In this document: positions 9,302 through 18,019 of the stretch, piece after piece
Numbering within the stretch: the stretch's first letter is position 1
Layout of the letters: the number at the start of each line of letters is the position of its first letter
Assembly: GCF_000308835.1 (NCBI RefSeq)
Contig: NZ_BAGN01000425.1
Location: 1-64,000 of the forward strand
Length of the DNA: 64,000 nucleotides
Reading direction: 5' to 3'
Source: Nocardia vinacea NBRC 16497
GTDB taxonomy: Bacteria; Actinomycetota; Actinomycetes; Mycobacteriales; Mycobacteriaceae
The notes under the pieces: model-generated
Database searches by the model: none
Told to the model about the DNA's origin: nothing
The model's input: the letters and a program-made list of their open reading frames with translations, nothing else
Translations under genes and position numbers: made by a program

Positions 9302-10497
9302 GCACTGCGCTCGAGCCCGAGGGCACCTACGAGGGTGTCCCCGCCTATCACTTCGACAACCGGCTCGGCGGTCCGGTCCTGAGTCATCAGCAGCGATGGG
9401 ATGAAGTCGCCCGCACCCATTCCGGATTCCGCAGCACCATCGCGCGCGGATACTGGGTCGTCACGGACGGCCGGGCGGTGCAGGAGGCGCTGCAGGACTG
9501 GCGAACCTTCTCGAACACCTCGGTGACCGCGCTCGAGCCGAATCCCCGTTTCCTGTGGATTCCGGAGATGCTCGATCCGCCCGTGCACACGAAATGGCGG
9601 CGACTGCTCGGCAATGACTTCTCCCCGAAGACCATCGCCGCCCGTGAGGAGGAGATCCGGCAGGTCGCGATCGAGCTGATCGATCAGCTGAAGGACAGCG
9701 GCAGTGCCGATGTCCTGGACGAATTCGCCCGCCGGTTCCCGACCATCATCTTCATGCGGCTGGTCGGCCTGCCCGAGGCGGATCTGCCCATATTCCTGGA
9801 CTGGGTGCACGACATGCTGCACCTGCCCTATGACGAGGATCCGGAGGGGACCAGACAACTCGCCGCGATGCGCGCCGTGTCGGACTATTTCGAGGAGCAG
9901 ATCGCACTGCGGCGCGAGGCCCCGCGCGACGATCTGCTCTCGCGTGCACTGGATTACGAGATCGATGGCGAGCCGATCAGCGATGCGGATATGCACGCAT
10001 TCTGCATTCTGCTGTTCCAGGCGGGCTTCGATACGGTCCCGATCTCCATCGGCTGGGCCCTTTATCACTTCGCCACCCATCCGGAGCAGCGCGACGCGAT
10101 CATCGCCGACCCGTCGCTGATCGCGACGAGCGTCGAGGAGATCCTGCGCGTCTACTCTTTCGTGGTCCCCGCGCGGAAAGCTATGCAGGACACCGAGATC
10201 GGTGGCTGCCCGGTCAAGGCGGGCGAGATGGTGATGCTGCCGCTGGCGGTCACCAATCGCGATCCCGAGCGGTTCGAGAATCCGCTGGAGGTTGATCTGC
10301 ACCGCACCGCGACCAACCACATCGCCTTCGGCTCGGGTCCGCACCGTTGCCTCGGCTCGCATCTGGCGCGCTTGGAGCTCAATGTCGCGGTCGAGGAGTG
10401 GCACAAGCGGATTCCGGAGTATCGGATCGTGGACGGACAGGAGCTCTCGCAGCACGGCAATATGTACGGCATCCAGTCGCTGCGATTGGAGTGGTGA
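9298..10497 (+). CDS. Cytochrome P450
   Basis: 399 residues, normal for a soluble bacterial P450. I-helix AGFDT (242-246), with Asp where the acidic residue of the oxygen-activation pair is expected, ExxR at E281-R284, and haem-binding FGSGPHRCLG with axial Cys351. It hydroxylates or otherwise oxidises a hydrophobic substrate using two electrons from a ferredoxin. No ferredoxin or reductase gene is adjacent, so it must use one from elsewhere, for example one of the three ferredoxins in this window. It is translationally coupled to the leader peptide and followed after 5 bp by a VOC protein gene. Confidence 0.95.
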   Translation: MSTALEPEGTYEGVPAYHFDNRLGGPVLSHQQRWDEVARTHSGFRSTIARGYWVVTDGRAVQEALQDWRTFSNTSVTALEPNPRFLWIPEMLDPPVHTKWRRLLGNDFSPKTIAAREEEIRQVAIELIDQLKDSGSADVLDEFARRFPTIIFMRLVGLPEADLPIFLDWVHDMLHLPYDEDPEGTRQLAAMRAVSDYFEEQIALRREAPRDDLLSRALDYEIDGEPISDADMHAFCILLFQAGFDTVPISIGWALYHFATHPEQRDAIIADPSLIATSVEEILRVYSFVVPARKAMQDTEIGGCPVKAGEMVMLPLAVTNRDPERFENPLEVDLHRTATNHIAFGSGPHRCLGSHLARLELNVAVEEWHKRIPEYRIVDGQELSQHGNMYGIQSLRLEW

Positions 10498-10502
10498 CCG
10501 CC

Positions 10503-10985
10503 ATGGCGAATTCCACTGTGACACAAATACTTCGCGCGGCGGATCTCTACCACACCGGGATCGTGGTGCCGGACATCGAGGCATGGAAGACGCAGATGAC
10601 CGAGCTCGCGGGCTACCGGTGGACCGCGACCCAGACCGCCGAGGTGCCGGTCCGGCTGGCCGACGGCGAGCGGGTGATGCAGCTCAGCTTCACGTATTCG
10701 CTCGACGCCCCGCACATCGAACTGGTGCAGGAGATCCCAGGGACACCGTGGACGGCGGCGCCGCCGCACGTCGCGACGCACCATCTCGGTTACTTCTGCG
10801 ATGACGTCGCGACCACATCGAAACGGTTGGTGGCGGCGGGGTTCGCCCTGGAAGCCTGCGCGGTGGTCGACGGCGAGCCGTCGATCTTCGCCTATCACCT
10901 GTCGCCTTCGGGTGTGCGGCTCGAGATCGTTGACCGGTCGCGGATGCCCGATTTCGACGTCTACCTGCGCTCGAAGCTGCAGTGA
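10503..10985 (+). CDS. VOC (glyoxalase/dioxygenase fold) protein
   Basis: 160 residues made of two beta-alpha-beta-beta-beta modules. Candidate metal ligands fall at the four classic positions: H17 (LYHTGIVV), E73 (HIELVQE), H94 (THHLGYF) and E141 (RLEIVD). This fits a glyoxalase, epimerase or isomerase-like role; the substrate is unknown. ATG 10503 lies 5 bp after the P450 stop, and its own TGA overlaps the next start (TGATG). Being sandwiched between a P450 and an acyl-CoA dehydrogenase suggests it acts on an oxidised intermediate. Confidence 0.8.
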   Translation: MANSTVTQILRAADLYHTGIVVPDIEAWKTQMTELAGYRWTATQTAEVPVRLADGERVMQLSFTYSLDAPHIELVQEIPGTPWTAAPPHVATHHLGYFCDDVATTSKRLVAAGFALEACAVVDGEPSIFAYHLSPSGVRLEIVDRSRMPDFDVYLRSKLQ

Positions 10986-12100
10986 TGGCTTTCTCTTTCA
11001 CGGCGGAGCAGGAAGAACTCCGCGCTACCGTGCGCAGATTCCTGGCGGACAAATCGCCGAGCGCGGCGGTGCGGCACTGGATGGAAACCGAACCCGGTCA
11101 CGATCCCGCGGTGTGGCAGCAGATGGCCGAGCAACTCGGCCTGCACGGCCTGGCACTGCCGGAGGAGTACGGCGGTTCCGACGGCGGACCGGTCGAGCTG
11201 GGCATCGTGCTCGAGGAGATGGGGCGAGCGCTGCTGCCGTCGCCGTATTTCGCGACGGTCGCACTCGCCGGTCAGGCGCTCGCCACTTGCGGTGACGAGG
11301 CGGCCAAGGCGCGCTGGCTGCCCGCGCTCGCCGACGGGTCGCTGACCGCGACACTGGCGCTGGCCGAGGAGAGCGGCTCGTGGCGGCTCGCGGACGTCAG
11401 CACCGTGGCGACGCGGGTGGGCGAGGCCTGGACCGTGTCCGGCACCAAAATGTTCGTCGTCGACGGCGACTCGGCCGACCTGCTGCTCGTCGTGGCAGGC
11501 GGCGAGGCCGGAGTCGGACTGTTCGCCGTGAACGGAACTGCGGCCGGGGTGACCAGAACCCGGTTGGAGACACTCGATCCGACCCGCCGGCTGGCCAAGA
11601 TCGACCTGAACGATGCTGTGGCGCAACGGATCAGCCCACCCACTGATGCGTCGGCATACCTGCAGGGCGTGCTCGATCTCGCGGTCGTCGCGCTGGCCGC
11701 CGAGCAGGTCGGTGTGGCGCAGGCATGTCTGGACGCCGCGGTCGAATACGCCAAGATCCGGGTTCAGTTCGACCGGCCGATCGGCTCGTTCCAGGCCGTC
11801 AAACACAAGTGTGCGGACATGCTGCTCGAGGTGGAGGCCGCACGCTCGGCCGCCTACCATGCCGCGACCGTGGCGGCCGCCGGTTCGACCGAGCTGTCGA
11901 CGGCCGCGGCATTGGCGGCGGCGTACTGCTCGCAGGTCGGCACCCATGCGGCCAAGGAGAACATCCAGATCCACGGCGGCATCGGATACACCTGGGAGCA
12001 TGACGCGCACCTGTATCTGAAGCGCGCGAAGTCGTCCGAGCAGTTGTTCGGCGGCCCGGCTTCGCATCGGGCGCGGCTGGCCGACCTCGTCGGAATTTGA
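10985..12100 (+). CDS. Acyl-CoA dehydrogenase (FadE type)
   Basis: 371 residues. N-terminal FSFTAEQEELRATVRRFL, LPEEYGG, and C-terminal IQIHGGIGYTWEHDAHLYLKRAKSSEQLFG. The last segment is typical of the shorter, often heteromeric FadE proteins of cholesterol and terpenoid pathways. The position that holds the catalytic Glu in medium-chain enzymes reads SSEQL, so the base cannot be assigned by simple alignment. It may form an alpha2beta2 enzyme with another FadE. ATG 10985 overlaps the preceding stop. A 7-bp GC-rich hairpin (12109-12140) follows the gene. Confidence 0.9.
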   Translation: MAFSFTAEQEELRATVRRFLADKSPSAAVRHWMETEPGHDPAVWQQMAEQLGLHGLALPEEYGGSDGGPVELGIVLEEMGRALLPSPYFATVALAGQALATCGDEAAKARWLPALADGSLTATLALAEESGSWRLADVSTVATRVGEAWTVSGTKMFVVDGDSADLLLVVAGGEAGVGLFAVNGTAAGVTRTRLETLDPTRRLAKIDLNDAVAQRISPPTDASAYLQGVLDLAVVALAAEQVGVAQACLDAAVEYAKIRVQFDRPIGSFQAVKHKCADMLLEVEAARSAAYHAATVAAAGSTELSTAAALAAAYCSQVGTHAAKENIQIHGGIGYTWEHDAHLYLKRAKSSEQLFGGPASHRARLADLVGI

Positions 12101-12108
12101 GCGGTTCG

Positions 12109-12140
12109 GGCCGGGGGACGTCGACGGCGTTCGCCCGGCC
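12109..12140 (+). terminator. Hairpin after the P450-VOC-FadE operon
   Basis: GGCCGGG (12109-12115) pairs with CCCGGCC (12134-12140), 18-base loop, 8 bp after the stop codon. Confidence 0.45.
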
Positions 12141-12418
12141 TGGAATCCGCACTGCGCCAAGTCTTCTCGTAGCGACTCGCAGGTGGACATCGGCGAAATG
12201 ATCGGTCGCCCGCCATATCGGTGCCCTGAAATAGATCGCTGAGCGATAGCGTGTTGGTGTATCGCATCAGTTCGCCGCCATCCGATCTGGCGTTGCGATT
12301 GACTGAACAATGCTCGAATCGTGTAGCGCAGAGGCGAGATTTTGTCGCCTGCATCCGCATGTTCACACCACGGATGTGATCTATCAGGCTCCCCGGTTGT
12401 CTGTTCGATCCAATAAAT
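12141..12418. other. Intergenic region, 278 bp
   Basis: AT-richer than the flanking genes, especially 12220-12420. I see no coding motif and no RNA gene. It leads into site A5 and a probable gene remnant. Confidence 0.4.
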
Positions 12419-12433
12419 CAGTGTACTCTTATC
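12419..12433 (+). promoter_or_regulatory. CAGTGTACTCTTATC motif (site A5)
   Basis: Member of the AGTATACTC-like family, 144-158 bp before the CoA ligase start. GTACTC could be part of a -10 region. The distance leaves room for a leader containing the dehydrogenase-like remnant. Confidence 0.4.
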
Positions 12434-12443
12434 TCGACGGTGA

Positions 12444-12572
12444 GCTCGTGGACTCGATCTCCGCGCACACGGAGTGGTCCGAGCAACGCACCCGATGCGG
12501 CGTTATCGCACGGAGTCGAACACCATGACCGACGTTCTCGCCGAGCAGGTGCTCGGCCTTCCGAAAGGCTGA
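12444..12572 (+). pseudogene. Possible C-terminal remnant of an acyl-CoA dehydrogenase
   Basis: An open frame follows the in-frame TGA at 12441-12443. Its last residues read NTMTDVLAEQVLGLPKG, stop at 12570-12572. The ending is like the C-terminus of FadE proteins; the intact gene at 30797-32014 has NTIAEQVLGLPRD. The rest of the gene is missing, so this looks like a deletion scar just before the CoA ligase. Alternatively ATG 12525 starts a 15-residue leader peptide for the ligase. Confidence 0.35.
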
Positions 12573-12576
12573 TCAC

Positions 12577-14073
12577 ATGGGAATTCGCGACCGACTGTCC
12601 CTGTTGCTCGCCGAGGCGCCCGCCGATGCCGAGGCCATCGAGCACGAGGAGCGGTGGTGGACCTGGGGCATGGTCCAGGAGACGGCGCGGGCGGTGAACG
12701 GTGCCCTCGATGCCGCGGGTCTGCATCCCGACGCCCGCGTCGGCGTGGTGCTCGAGAACCGGCCCGAACACGTCGCGGTGGTCGCCGCCGTGATCGCCTC
12801 CGGGCGCTGTGTGGTGATGCTCAGTCCGCTGCAGCCCGCAGCCCGACTCGCGGCCGATATCGCCCGCTGCGAGGTCCCCGTCGTTATCGCCGGGGCGGAG
12901 GCGCTGGCCCGTGCGGGCGTACTCGCCGCGGTGACCGCGCACGGCCTCGCTGTGGAACTCGGCACCGACGGTGCACTGCGTCCTGCGGGTGGTACCGCCG
13001 CACCCGACGCGCCCGGCAATCCGGGCGTGGCCGTCGAAATGCTCACCTCCGGCACGACCGGTCCGCCGAAGCGGGTGCACCTGCGGGTCGGACAGCTCGA
13101 CCAGGCGCTCGCTTCGGGCGGGCAGACGCCGAAGCCGGGTCGGCTGCTGACGCGGTCGGCGGCACTGGTATCCGCGCCGCTGGTGCATATCGGCGGACTG
13201 TGGCGCGCGTTGGCCTGCCTGGCCACCGGCCGTCGCATGATCCTCATGTCCAAATTCGCCCTGGAGCCGTGGCTGCGTGCGGTGGAACGCCACGAACTGC
13301 GAGCGGTGAGTTTGGTGCCCGCGGCCCTGCGCACCGTGCTGGAGGCCGATGTGCCGAAGCAGCGGTTGGCGAGCCTGCAGGTGGTCACCTCCGGCACCGC
13401 GCCCTGCCCGCCCGAACTCGCCGACGCGTTCTTTCAGAAATACGGTCTGCGCGTCCTGATGACATATGGCGCAACCGAATTCGCCGGTGCGGTCGCCGGG
13501 TGGACGCTGCCGATGCACGAGCAGTGGTGGGATCGCAAGGTCGGCAGTACCGGGCGCGCCCTGGACGGCGTCGAGCTCCGGGTGACAGACGAGAACGGCA
13601 GTGAACTGCCGACCGGGCAGACCGGACGGCTCGAGGTCCGCACCGAGCAGACCGCGCAGGGCGGCACGGTGTGGGTGCGCACCAGTGATCTGGCCCGGAT
13701 CGACGCGGACGGCTTCCTGTGGATCGAGGGGCGCGCCGATGACGCCATCATCCGCGGCGGCTTCAAGGTGCAGCCGGAGACGGTCCAGCGCGTGCTCGAA
13801 GCGCACGACGCGGTGCGGGAGGCAGCCGTCGCCGGTCTGCCCGATCCGCGGCTCGGCGCGGTGCCGGTGGCGGCGGTCGAAGTCGAACCCGGACGCACGC
13901 CGCCCGCGGTGGCCGAACTCGTCGCCCTCTGCCGTACTCAGCTGATGCCCTACGAAGTGCCCGCGCACATCCTCGTGCTCGACGCATTGCCGCGTACACC
14001 GTCGAGCAAGGTGAGCCGCGTGGAGCTACTGGACATCGTGCGAGCCCAGCTCGCCGAACGCACGACGGCCTGA
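12577..14073 (+). CDS. AMP-dependent acyl-CoA synthetase/ligase
   Basis: 498 residues of the ANL superfamily. P-loop LTSGTTGPPKRV; hinge region WIEGRADDAIIRGGFKV; C-terminal PRTPSSKVSR with the catalytic Lys. It activates a carboxylic acid to its CoA thioester through an acyl-adenylate. The side chain of the acid is not deducible. It is separated by 22 bp from the MaoC-type hydratase gene and ends near its GAGGAG ribosome binding site, so the two are co-transcribed. Confidence 0.93.
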   Translation: MGIRDRLSLLLAEAPADAEAIEHEERWWTWGMVQETARAVNGALDAAGLHPDARVGVVLENRPEHVAVVAAVIASGRCVVMLSPLQPAARLAADIARCEVPVVIAGAEALARAGVLAAVTAHGLAVELGTDGALRPAGGTAAPDAPGNPGVAVEMLTSGTTGPPKRVHLRVGQLDQALASGGQTPKPGRLLTRSAALVSAPLVHIGGLWRALACLATGRRMILMSKFALEPWLRAVERHELRAVSLVPAALRTVLEADVPKQRLASLQVVTSGTAPCPPELADAFFQKYGLRVLMTYGATEFAGAVAGWTLPMHEQWWDRKVGSTGRALDGVELRVTDENGSELPTGQTGRLEVRTEQTAQGGTVWVRTSDLARIDADGFLWIEGRADDAIIRGGFKVQPETVQRVLEAHDAVREAAVAGLPDPRLGAVPVAAVEVEPGRTPPAVAELVALCRTQLMPYEVPAHILVLDALPRTPSSKVSRVELLDIVRAQLAERTTA

Positions 14074-14095
14074 CCGCAACGATCGAGGAGGATCT

Positions 14096-15349
14096 GTGAC
14101 GAGCACCGAGGACAAGCCCGCTGAACAGTTCGGTGTGCTGACCGACCAGGCGATCGAGCGGTCCCGCCGCCGTCTCGGCATACCGAATCCGCAGCGCAAT
14201 CCGCCGCACAACTACCAGGTGACCTGGGATGGCGTGCGCCACTTCGCATTCGGCTACGGCGACGACAATCCGCTGTACTGCGATCCGGACTACGCGGCGC
14301 AGACCCGCTGGGGTTCGCTGATCGCGCCGCCGACCTTCCTCTACACGATGGGCGAGGATGCCGCGCCGAAGCCGGACGCCGAAACCAAGGCACTGCTGAA
14401 GGGTGACCCCTTCGCCGGGCTGGGCTCCTATCAGGCGGTAATGGAATTCGAGTGGTGGCAGCCGCTGCGCCTCGGTGACCGCAGCCGGGTGCTGCAGACC
14501 CAGGTCGGCGTCCAGCCCAAGCACAGCAGCTTCGGCGGCCGCACCGCGCACGTCACCCAGGATTACCTGTACACCAACGGATCCGGTGAGATGCACGCTG
14601 TGCGGCGCGGCACCTGGATCAATGCCGAGCGGCACACCTCGAGTAAGCGGGCCAAAGAGAAACTGGAGCAAACCCCTTATACACCAGCACAACTCGCCGA
14701 AATCGACGCGGCGTACGCGGCCGAGACCAGGTGCGGCGCCGAACCGCGCTACTGGGAGGACGTGGCGGTCGGCGAGGTGGTGCAGCCCAAGGTGAAAGGG
14801 CCGCTGACCACCACCGATGTGGTCGTCTGGCATCTGGGCTGGGGTATGCAGCTCACCCCGCCGGGCGCATTCAAGATCGCCGCGAATATCCGGCGCAAAG
14901 CCCCGGGCCTGTACCCGGCCAACGGGTTGAACATTCCGGATACCGTGCAGCGCCTGCACTGGGAACCCGCGCGGGCACAGGAACTCGGGCTGCCGAACTC
15001 CTACGACTACGGCGGCATGCGCGAGACCTGGCTGTGCCATCTGCTCACCGACTGGGTCGGCGACGACGGCTGGCTGTGGAAACTGCGCTGCGAGCACCGC
15101 AAATTCAATTACATCGGCGACACCACCTGGGTGCGCGGCACGGTCGTCGACAAGCGACAGGTGGACGGGCGCAACGAGATTCACCTCGAGGTGCGCTGCG
15201 AGAACCAGCGGGGTGAGATCACCACACCCGGTACCGCCGTCGTGCTGTTGCCGACGCGGGACCGCGCCGTCGAACTGCCCGCACCACCTGCCCCGGATCT
15301 GGACGGCATGGTGGCCCACGAACTGGCCCGGTTCAGCGTCAGCGGTTGA
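14096..15349 (+). CDS. MaoC-type double hot-dog acyl-CoA hydratase
   Basis: 417 residues. The N-terminal half (roughly 15-170) has YGDDNPLYCDPDYA and LIAPPTFLY, the pattern of the FAS1-like MaoC_dehydrat_N domain. The C-terminal half (roughly 225-395) is a second hot-dog domain. Such double-domain proteins hydrate 2-enoyl-CoAs in steroid and terpenoid side-chain pathways. GTG 14096 follows GAGGAG at good spacing. Cotranscribed with the CoA ligase; a 15-bp hairpin follows. Confidence 0.85.
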   Translation: MTSTEDKPAEQFGVLTDQAIERSRRRLGIPNPQRNPPHNYQVTWDGVRHFAFGYGDDNPLYCDPDYAAQTRWGSLIAPPTFLYTMGEDAAPKPDAETKALLKGDPFAGLGSYQAVMEFEWWQPLRLGDRSRVLQTQVGVQPKHSSFGGRTAHVTQDYLYTNGSGEMHAVRRGTWINAERHTSSKRAKEKLEQTPYTPAQLAEIDAAYAAETRCGAEPRYWEDVAVGEVVQPKVKGPLTTTDVVVWHLGWGMQLTPPGAFKIAANIRRKAPGLYPANGLNIPDTVQRLHWEPARAQELGLPNSYDYGGMRETWLCHLLTDWVGDDGWLWKLRCEHRKFNYIGDTTWVRGTVVDKRQVDGRNEIHLEVRCENQRGEITTPGTAVVLLPTRDRAVELPAPPAPDLDGMVAHELARFSVSG

Positions 15350-15357
15350 TCCGGACC

Positions 15358-15404
15358 CGGCGGCCGGGACGCGGACAACGGAGTGGATAGCGTCCCGGCC
15401 GCCG
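15358..15404. terminator. Bidirectional terminator hairpin
   Basis: CGGCGGCCGGGACGC (15358-15372) pairs over 15 bp with GCGTCCCGGCCGCCG (15390-15404). It sits between the convergent MaoC-type and GntR-type genes. Confidence 0.8.
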
Positions 15405-15445
15405 AAACTTCAGTGGCGCTGCGGAATTCGGTCCGGCTGGAGGGT

Positions 15446-16942
15446 TCAGTGCCACCAAGGAGCGAGTGCGTCGAGGTGGCGGCGCATGCGGTGCCGGGCG
15501 ATTCCGGCATCGCCCTGGACGATCGCGTCGAGGATGAGCTGGTGCACGTGCTCGACCTCCTCGGCGGCGGTGTCGCCGGGCAGCGGCTGATCATGTCCGG
15601 CCGCATGGCGGCGGAACAGTTCGGTGATGATCGACAGGAACAGCGAAAGTACCGGATTGCCTGCCATATCGGCCAACTCGGTGTGGAAGAGGTCGGCCTT
15701 GCGCGGGTCGTCGGCCGGACCCTCGGTCGGCCACCGGACCGCCGCCGCGAGACGTTGCGCCACTTCGTTATCGCCGTCGGCGTAGCGGGCGGTCACCCGG
15801 GCGACGATGCCGAGTTCGATGGCATTGCGGACGATTCGCAGATCGTCGGCGGTGACGCCTTCGTATTCGAGGAACAGCGCCATCGTGTCGATGCTGGCCT
15901 GCGGTTCGGGCTCGGTGACGACCAGTCCACCGCCCGGTCCGCGGCGCATCTGGGCGACCGCGTGGTATTCGAGTAGACGGACGGCCTCGCGCAGCACCGC
16001 TCGGCTGATCCCGTAGCGGGCGAGCATATCGGTCTCCGAGCCGAGCACCATACCGACCTGCCAGCCGCGCGCAGCGATATCGTCGTGGATCCTGGCGGCG
16101 ACCACTTCGGCCAGCTTTGCCCGCGGCCCCTCGACCATTTCGGGCTCGATCACATTGCCCGCGACCCGCGGACCGCGACGCACCCGGTGCTTTTCGATCC
16201 AGGCGGCCACCGACTCCAGATGTGCGGTCAGATCCGTCTGCGCCCGCGCGCCGTCGCCATCGATGACCGCATCGATGATGGCCCGGTGCGCGATGCGTGA
16301 GGTCTCCTTGGAGCTCAGGATCTCTGCCTTCGAGAGCCTGCGTGAGGTATTCGCATATCGTGCGGTGAGGCGGGTCAGCACGTCGATGAACAAGTGCAGC
16401 ACCGGATTTCCGGATAATTCGCCGAGCATGGGATGCAGCGGATCCTGGGACTGAACCCCGGGTTCGTCGGCGTGCCGGACCTCGTATTCGAGGGCCGTTC
16501 GCAAGGTATCGATACCCTCTTCGGTGATCCGTTCCGCGGCCAGCCCCGCCGCGATCGGCTCGAGCAATAACCGGGCCTGCAGCAGGTCCGACACACTGGT
16601 GCCGACGTACTCGAGGTAGATCACCATGGCTCGCGTCGCCGGGCCCGCATCAGGAGCGCAGACGAACAGGCCGCCATTGGGACCGCGCCGCATCTTGGCG
16701 ACCTGGTGATGTTCGACCAGCCGCACCGCCTCGCGCAGCACCGCGCGGCTGACCCCGAAGCGTTCGCGCAGGTCCACCTCGGACCCCAAGGACTCACCGA
16801 CCGGCCAGCCGCGGCGCATCACATCCGCCTCGATACGATGGGCGATCTGGGCCGCGAGTTTGCCGACCGGTGCGCCGGTCTCGACGGTGGTGAGGTCGGA
16901 GTCCTGCTCGCTGTCGGCGGGCTCGACGTCGACGGCAGTCAC
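15446..16942 (-). CDS. Tandem (double) GntR/FadR-type transcriptional regulator
   Basis: 498 residues made of two complete GntR-FCD units in one chain. Unit 1 has its winged helix at about 28-94 and unit 2 at about 276-342; both contain the identical recognition-helix string SRAVLREAVRL and both end MRRGPxGGL. Each winged helix is followed by an FCD ligand domain with HxxL and later His residues. A normal FadR-type regulator is ~230 residues and dimerises, so this looks like a covalent dimer. GTG 16942 follows GAGGAG; an in-frame TTG at 16960 overlaps that site and is rejected. A TGGCC-GGTT-GGCCA palindrome lies 46 bp upstream. Confidence 0.9.
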   Translation of the reverse strand: MTAVDVEPADSEQDSDLTTVETGAPVGKLAAQIAHRIEADVMRRGWPVGESLGSEVDLRERFGVSRAVLREAVRLVEHHQVAKMRRGPNGGLFVCAPDAGPATRAMVIYLEYVGTSVSDLLQARLLLEPIAAGLAAERITEEGIDTLRTALEYEVRHADEPGVQSQDPLHPMLGELSGNPVLHLFIDVLTRLTARYANTSRRLSKAEILSSKETSRIAHRAIIDAVIDGDGARAQTDLTAHLESVAAWIEKHRVRRGPRVAGNVIEPEMVEGPRAKLAEVVAARIHDDIAARGWQVGMVLGSETDMLARYGISRAVLREAVRLLEYHAVAQMRRGPGGGLVVTEPEPQASIDTMALFLEYEGVTADDLRIVRNAIELGIVARVTARYADGDNEVAQRLAAAVRWPTEGPADDPRKADLFHTELADMAGNPVLSLFLSIITELFRRHAAGHDQPLPGDTAAEEVEHVHQLILDAIVQGDAGIARHRMRRHLDALAPWWH

Positions 16943-16987
16943 TATGGGCCAACTCCTCAATGCGGACTTTGCGGATCCTCAGTCTAC

Positions 16988-17001
16988 TGGCCGGTTGGCC
17001 A
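16988..17001. promoter_or_regulatory. Candidate GntR operator
   Basis: TGGCC, GGTT spacer, GGCCA form a perfect 5-bp inverted repeat ~46 bp upstream of the double GntR gene. It resembles GntR-type operator geometry, so it is a candidate autoregulatory site. Confidence 0.35.
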
Positions 17002-17031
17002 AAAGTGCGTGCGACGTGCGGGGGAAAGTGG

Positions 17032-17068
17032 GTGAGTGACGAGATTAGGGCCACTGTTTGTCACTCAC
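17032..17068. terminator. Hairpin after the SDR gene
   Basis: GTGAGTGAC (17032-17040) pairs with GTCACTCAC (17060-17068), 19-base loop, about 10 bp past the stop of the minus-strand SDR gene. It separates that gene from the GntR gene downstream. Confidence 0.55.
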
Positions 17069-17078
17069 TCACCGGGCA

Positions 17079-17870
17079 TCAAGCGCCCAGCATCTGCAAT
17101 CCACCGCTGACCGCGATCAACTGGCCGGTCATATAGCGCGATCCCGGTCCGGCCAGGAATACCATGACCGGCCCGAGGTCGGCGTACGGATCACCGAGTT
17201 CGCCGCGCAGCGGGATGGTCTCCCGCAGGCGTTCGGCGAGCGCGGCCGAACCCGCGGGGCCGAGATGCTCCCGAAAGCGGTCGGTGCCGGGAGTCTCGAC
17301 CGCTGGTGCGAGTGCGTTCACCGTGACGTCGAACCTTCCCCACGCCGCGGCCGCGGACCTGGTCCACGCCTGCACACCGGCCTTCGCGGCCGCGTAGTGC
17401 GGCGCGAGCGGATTTCCGCGAATCGCCTCGCCCGAACCGAGATTGATGATTCGCCCACCGGCGTCGCGCATGCGCTCGAACGCCGCCTGGTTGGTGAGGA
17501 TCGTGGTCCGGAGATTGGCGTCGAGGACGAAATCGAACTCGTCCTCGGTCAGCTTCTCCGGGGTGCTGGGCTGCCAGACGCCCGCCGCGTTCAGCAGGAT
17601 GTCGAGTCCGCCGAGGATCGCGGTCGCCGATTCGAAGGCGGCGTCGACGGAAGCGCGGTCGCGCGCATCGCAGGACAACCAGTCGCAGCGCCCCTTCAAC
17701 TCGTCCGGCGGCGGCGTGTGGTGGAAGAGACCGACGACACTGGCGCCGGCGTCCAGGAATGCGGCAACGGCCGCGGCGCCGACTCCGGTGGCCGCACCGG
17801 TCACCACGGCGCGGCGGCCGGTGAGTGGGCGGCCCGCCGATACCTGCTCGGGCTCGAGGGTCGTACTCAT
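17079..17870 (-). CDS. SDR family oxidoreductase
   Basis: 263 residues. Cofactor motif TGAATGVG, the NNAG position reads LNAAGVW, active site YAAAK, and the C-terminus is VSGGLQMLGA. Gly/Ala replacement in the first motif is tolerated in the family. ATG 17870 has AAAGGATC upstream; the longer frame from 17921 crosses the promoter motif and is rejected. Divergent from the acyl-CoA dehydrogenase gene at 18020, with a shared palindromic AGTATACTC site between them. Confidence 0.9.
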   Translation of the reverse strand: MSTTLEPEQVSAGRPLTGRRAVVTGAATGVGAAAVAAFLDAGASVVGLFHHTPPPDELKGRCDWLSCDARDRASVDAAFESATAILGGLDILLNAAGVWQPSTPEKLTEDEFDFVLDANLRTTILTNQAAFERMRDAGGRIINLGSGEAIRGNPLAPHYAAAKAGVQAWTRSAAAAWGRFDVTVNALAPAVETPGTDRFREHLGPAGSAALAERLRETIPLRGELGDPYADLGPVMVFLAGPGSRYMTGQLIAVSGGLQMLGA

Positions 17871-17891
17871 CGCGGATCCTTTCATTTGATA

Positions 17892-17908
17892 AGGAGTATA
17901 CTCTTTTG
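17892..17908. promoter_or_regulatory. Palindromic site A2, core GAGTATACTC
   Basis: The 10-bp GAGTATACTC (17894-17903) is a perfect palindrome, extended to AAGGAGTATACTCTTT with one mismatch. TATACT can be read as a -10 box in both directions. It serves the SDR gene (start 17870) and probably the dehydrogenase gene (start 18020). It is the best-conserved member of the A motif family. Confidence 0.55.
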
Positions 17909-18019
17909 AGTGTTCGATCAAGATGTATCGCGGAGAATGGCGCGAATCCTAGGTTGAACAGTGGGTTAGAGTGGCCCCATCGCGAGGTCGTGGTGCCCGA
18001 CGATGAGGAGTAGATAGCG

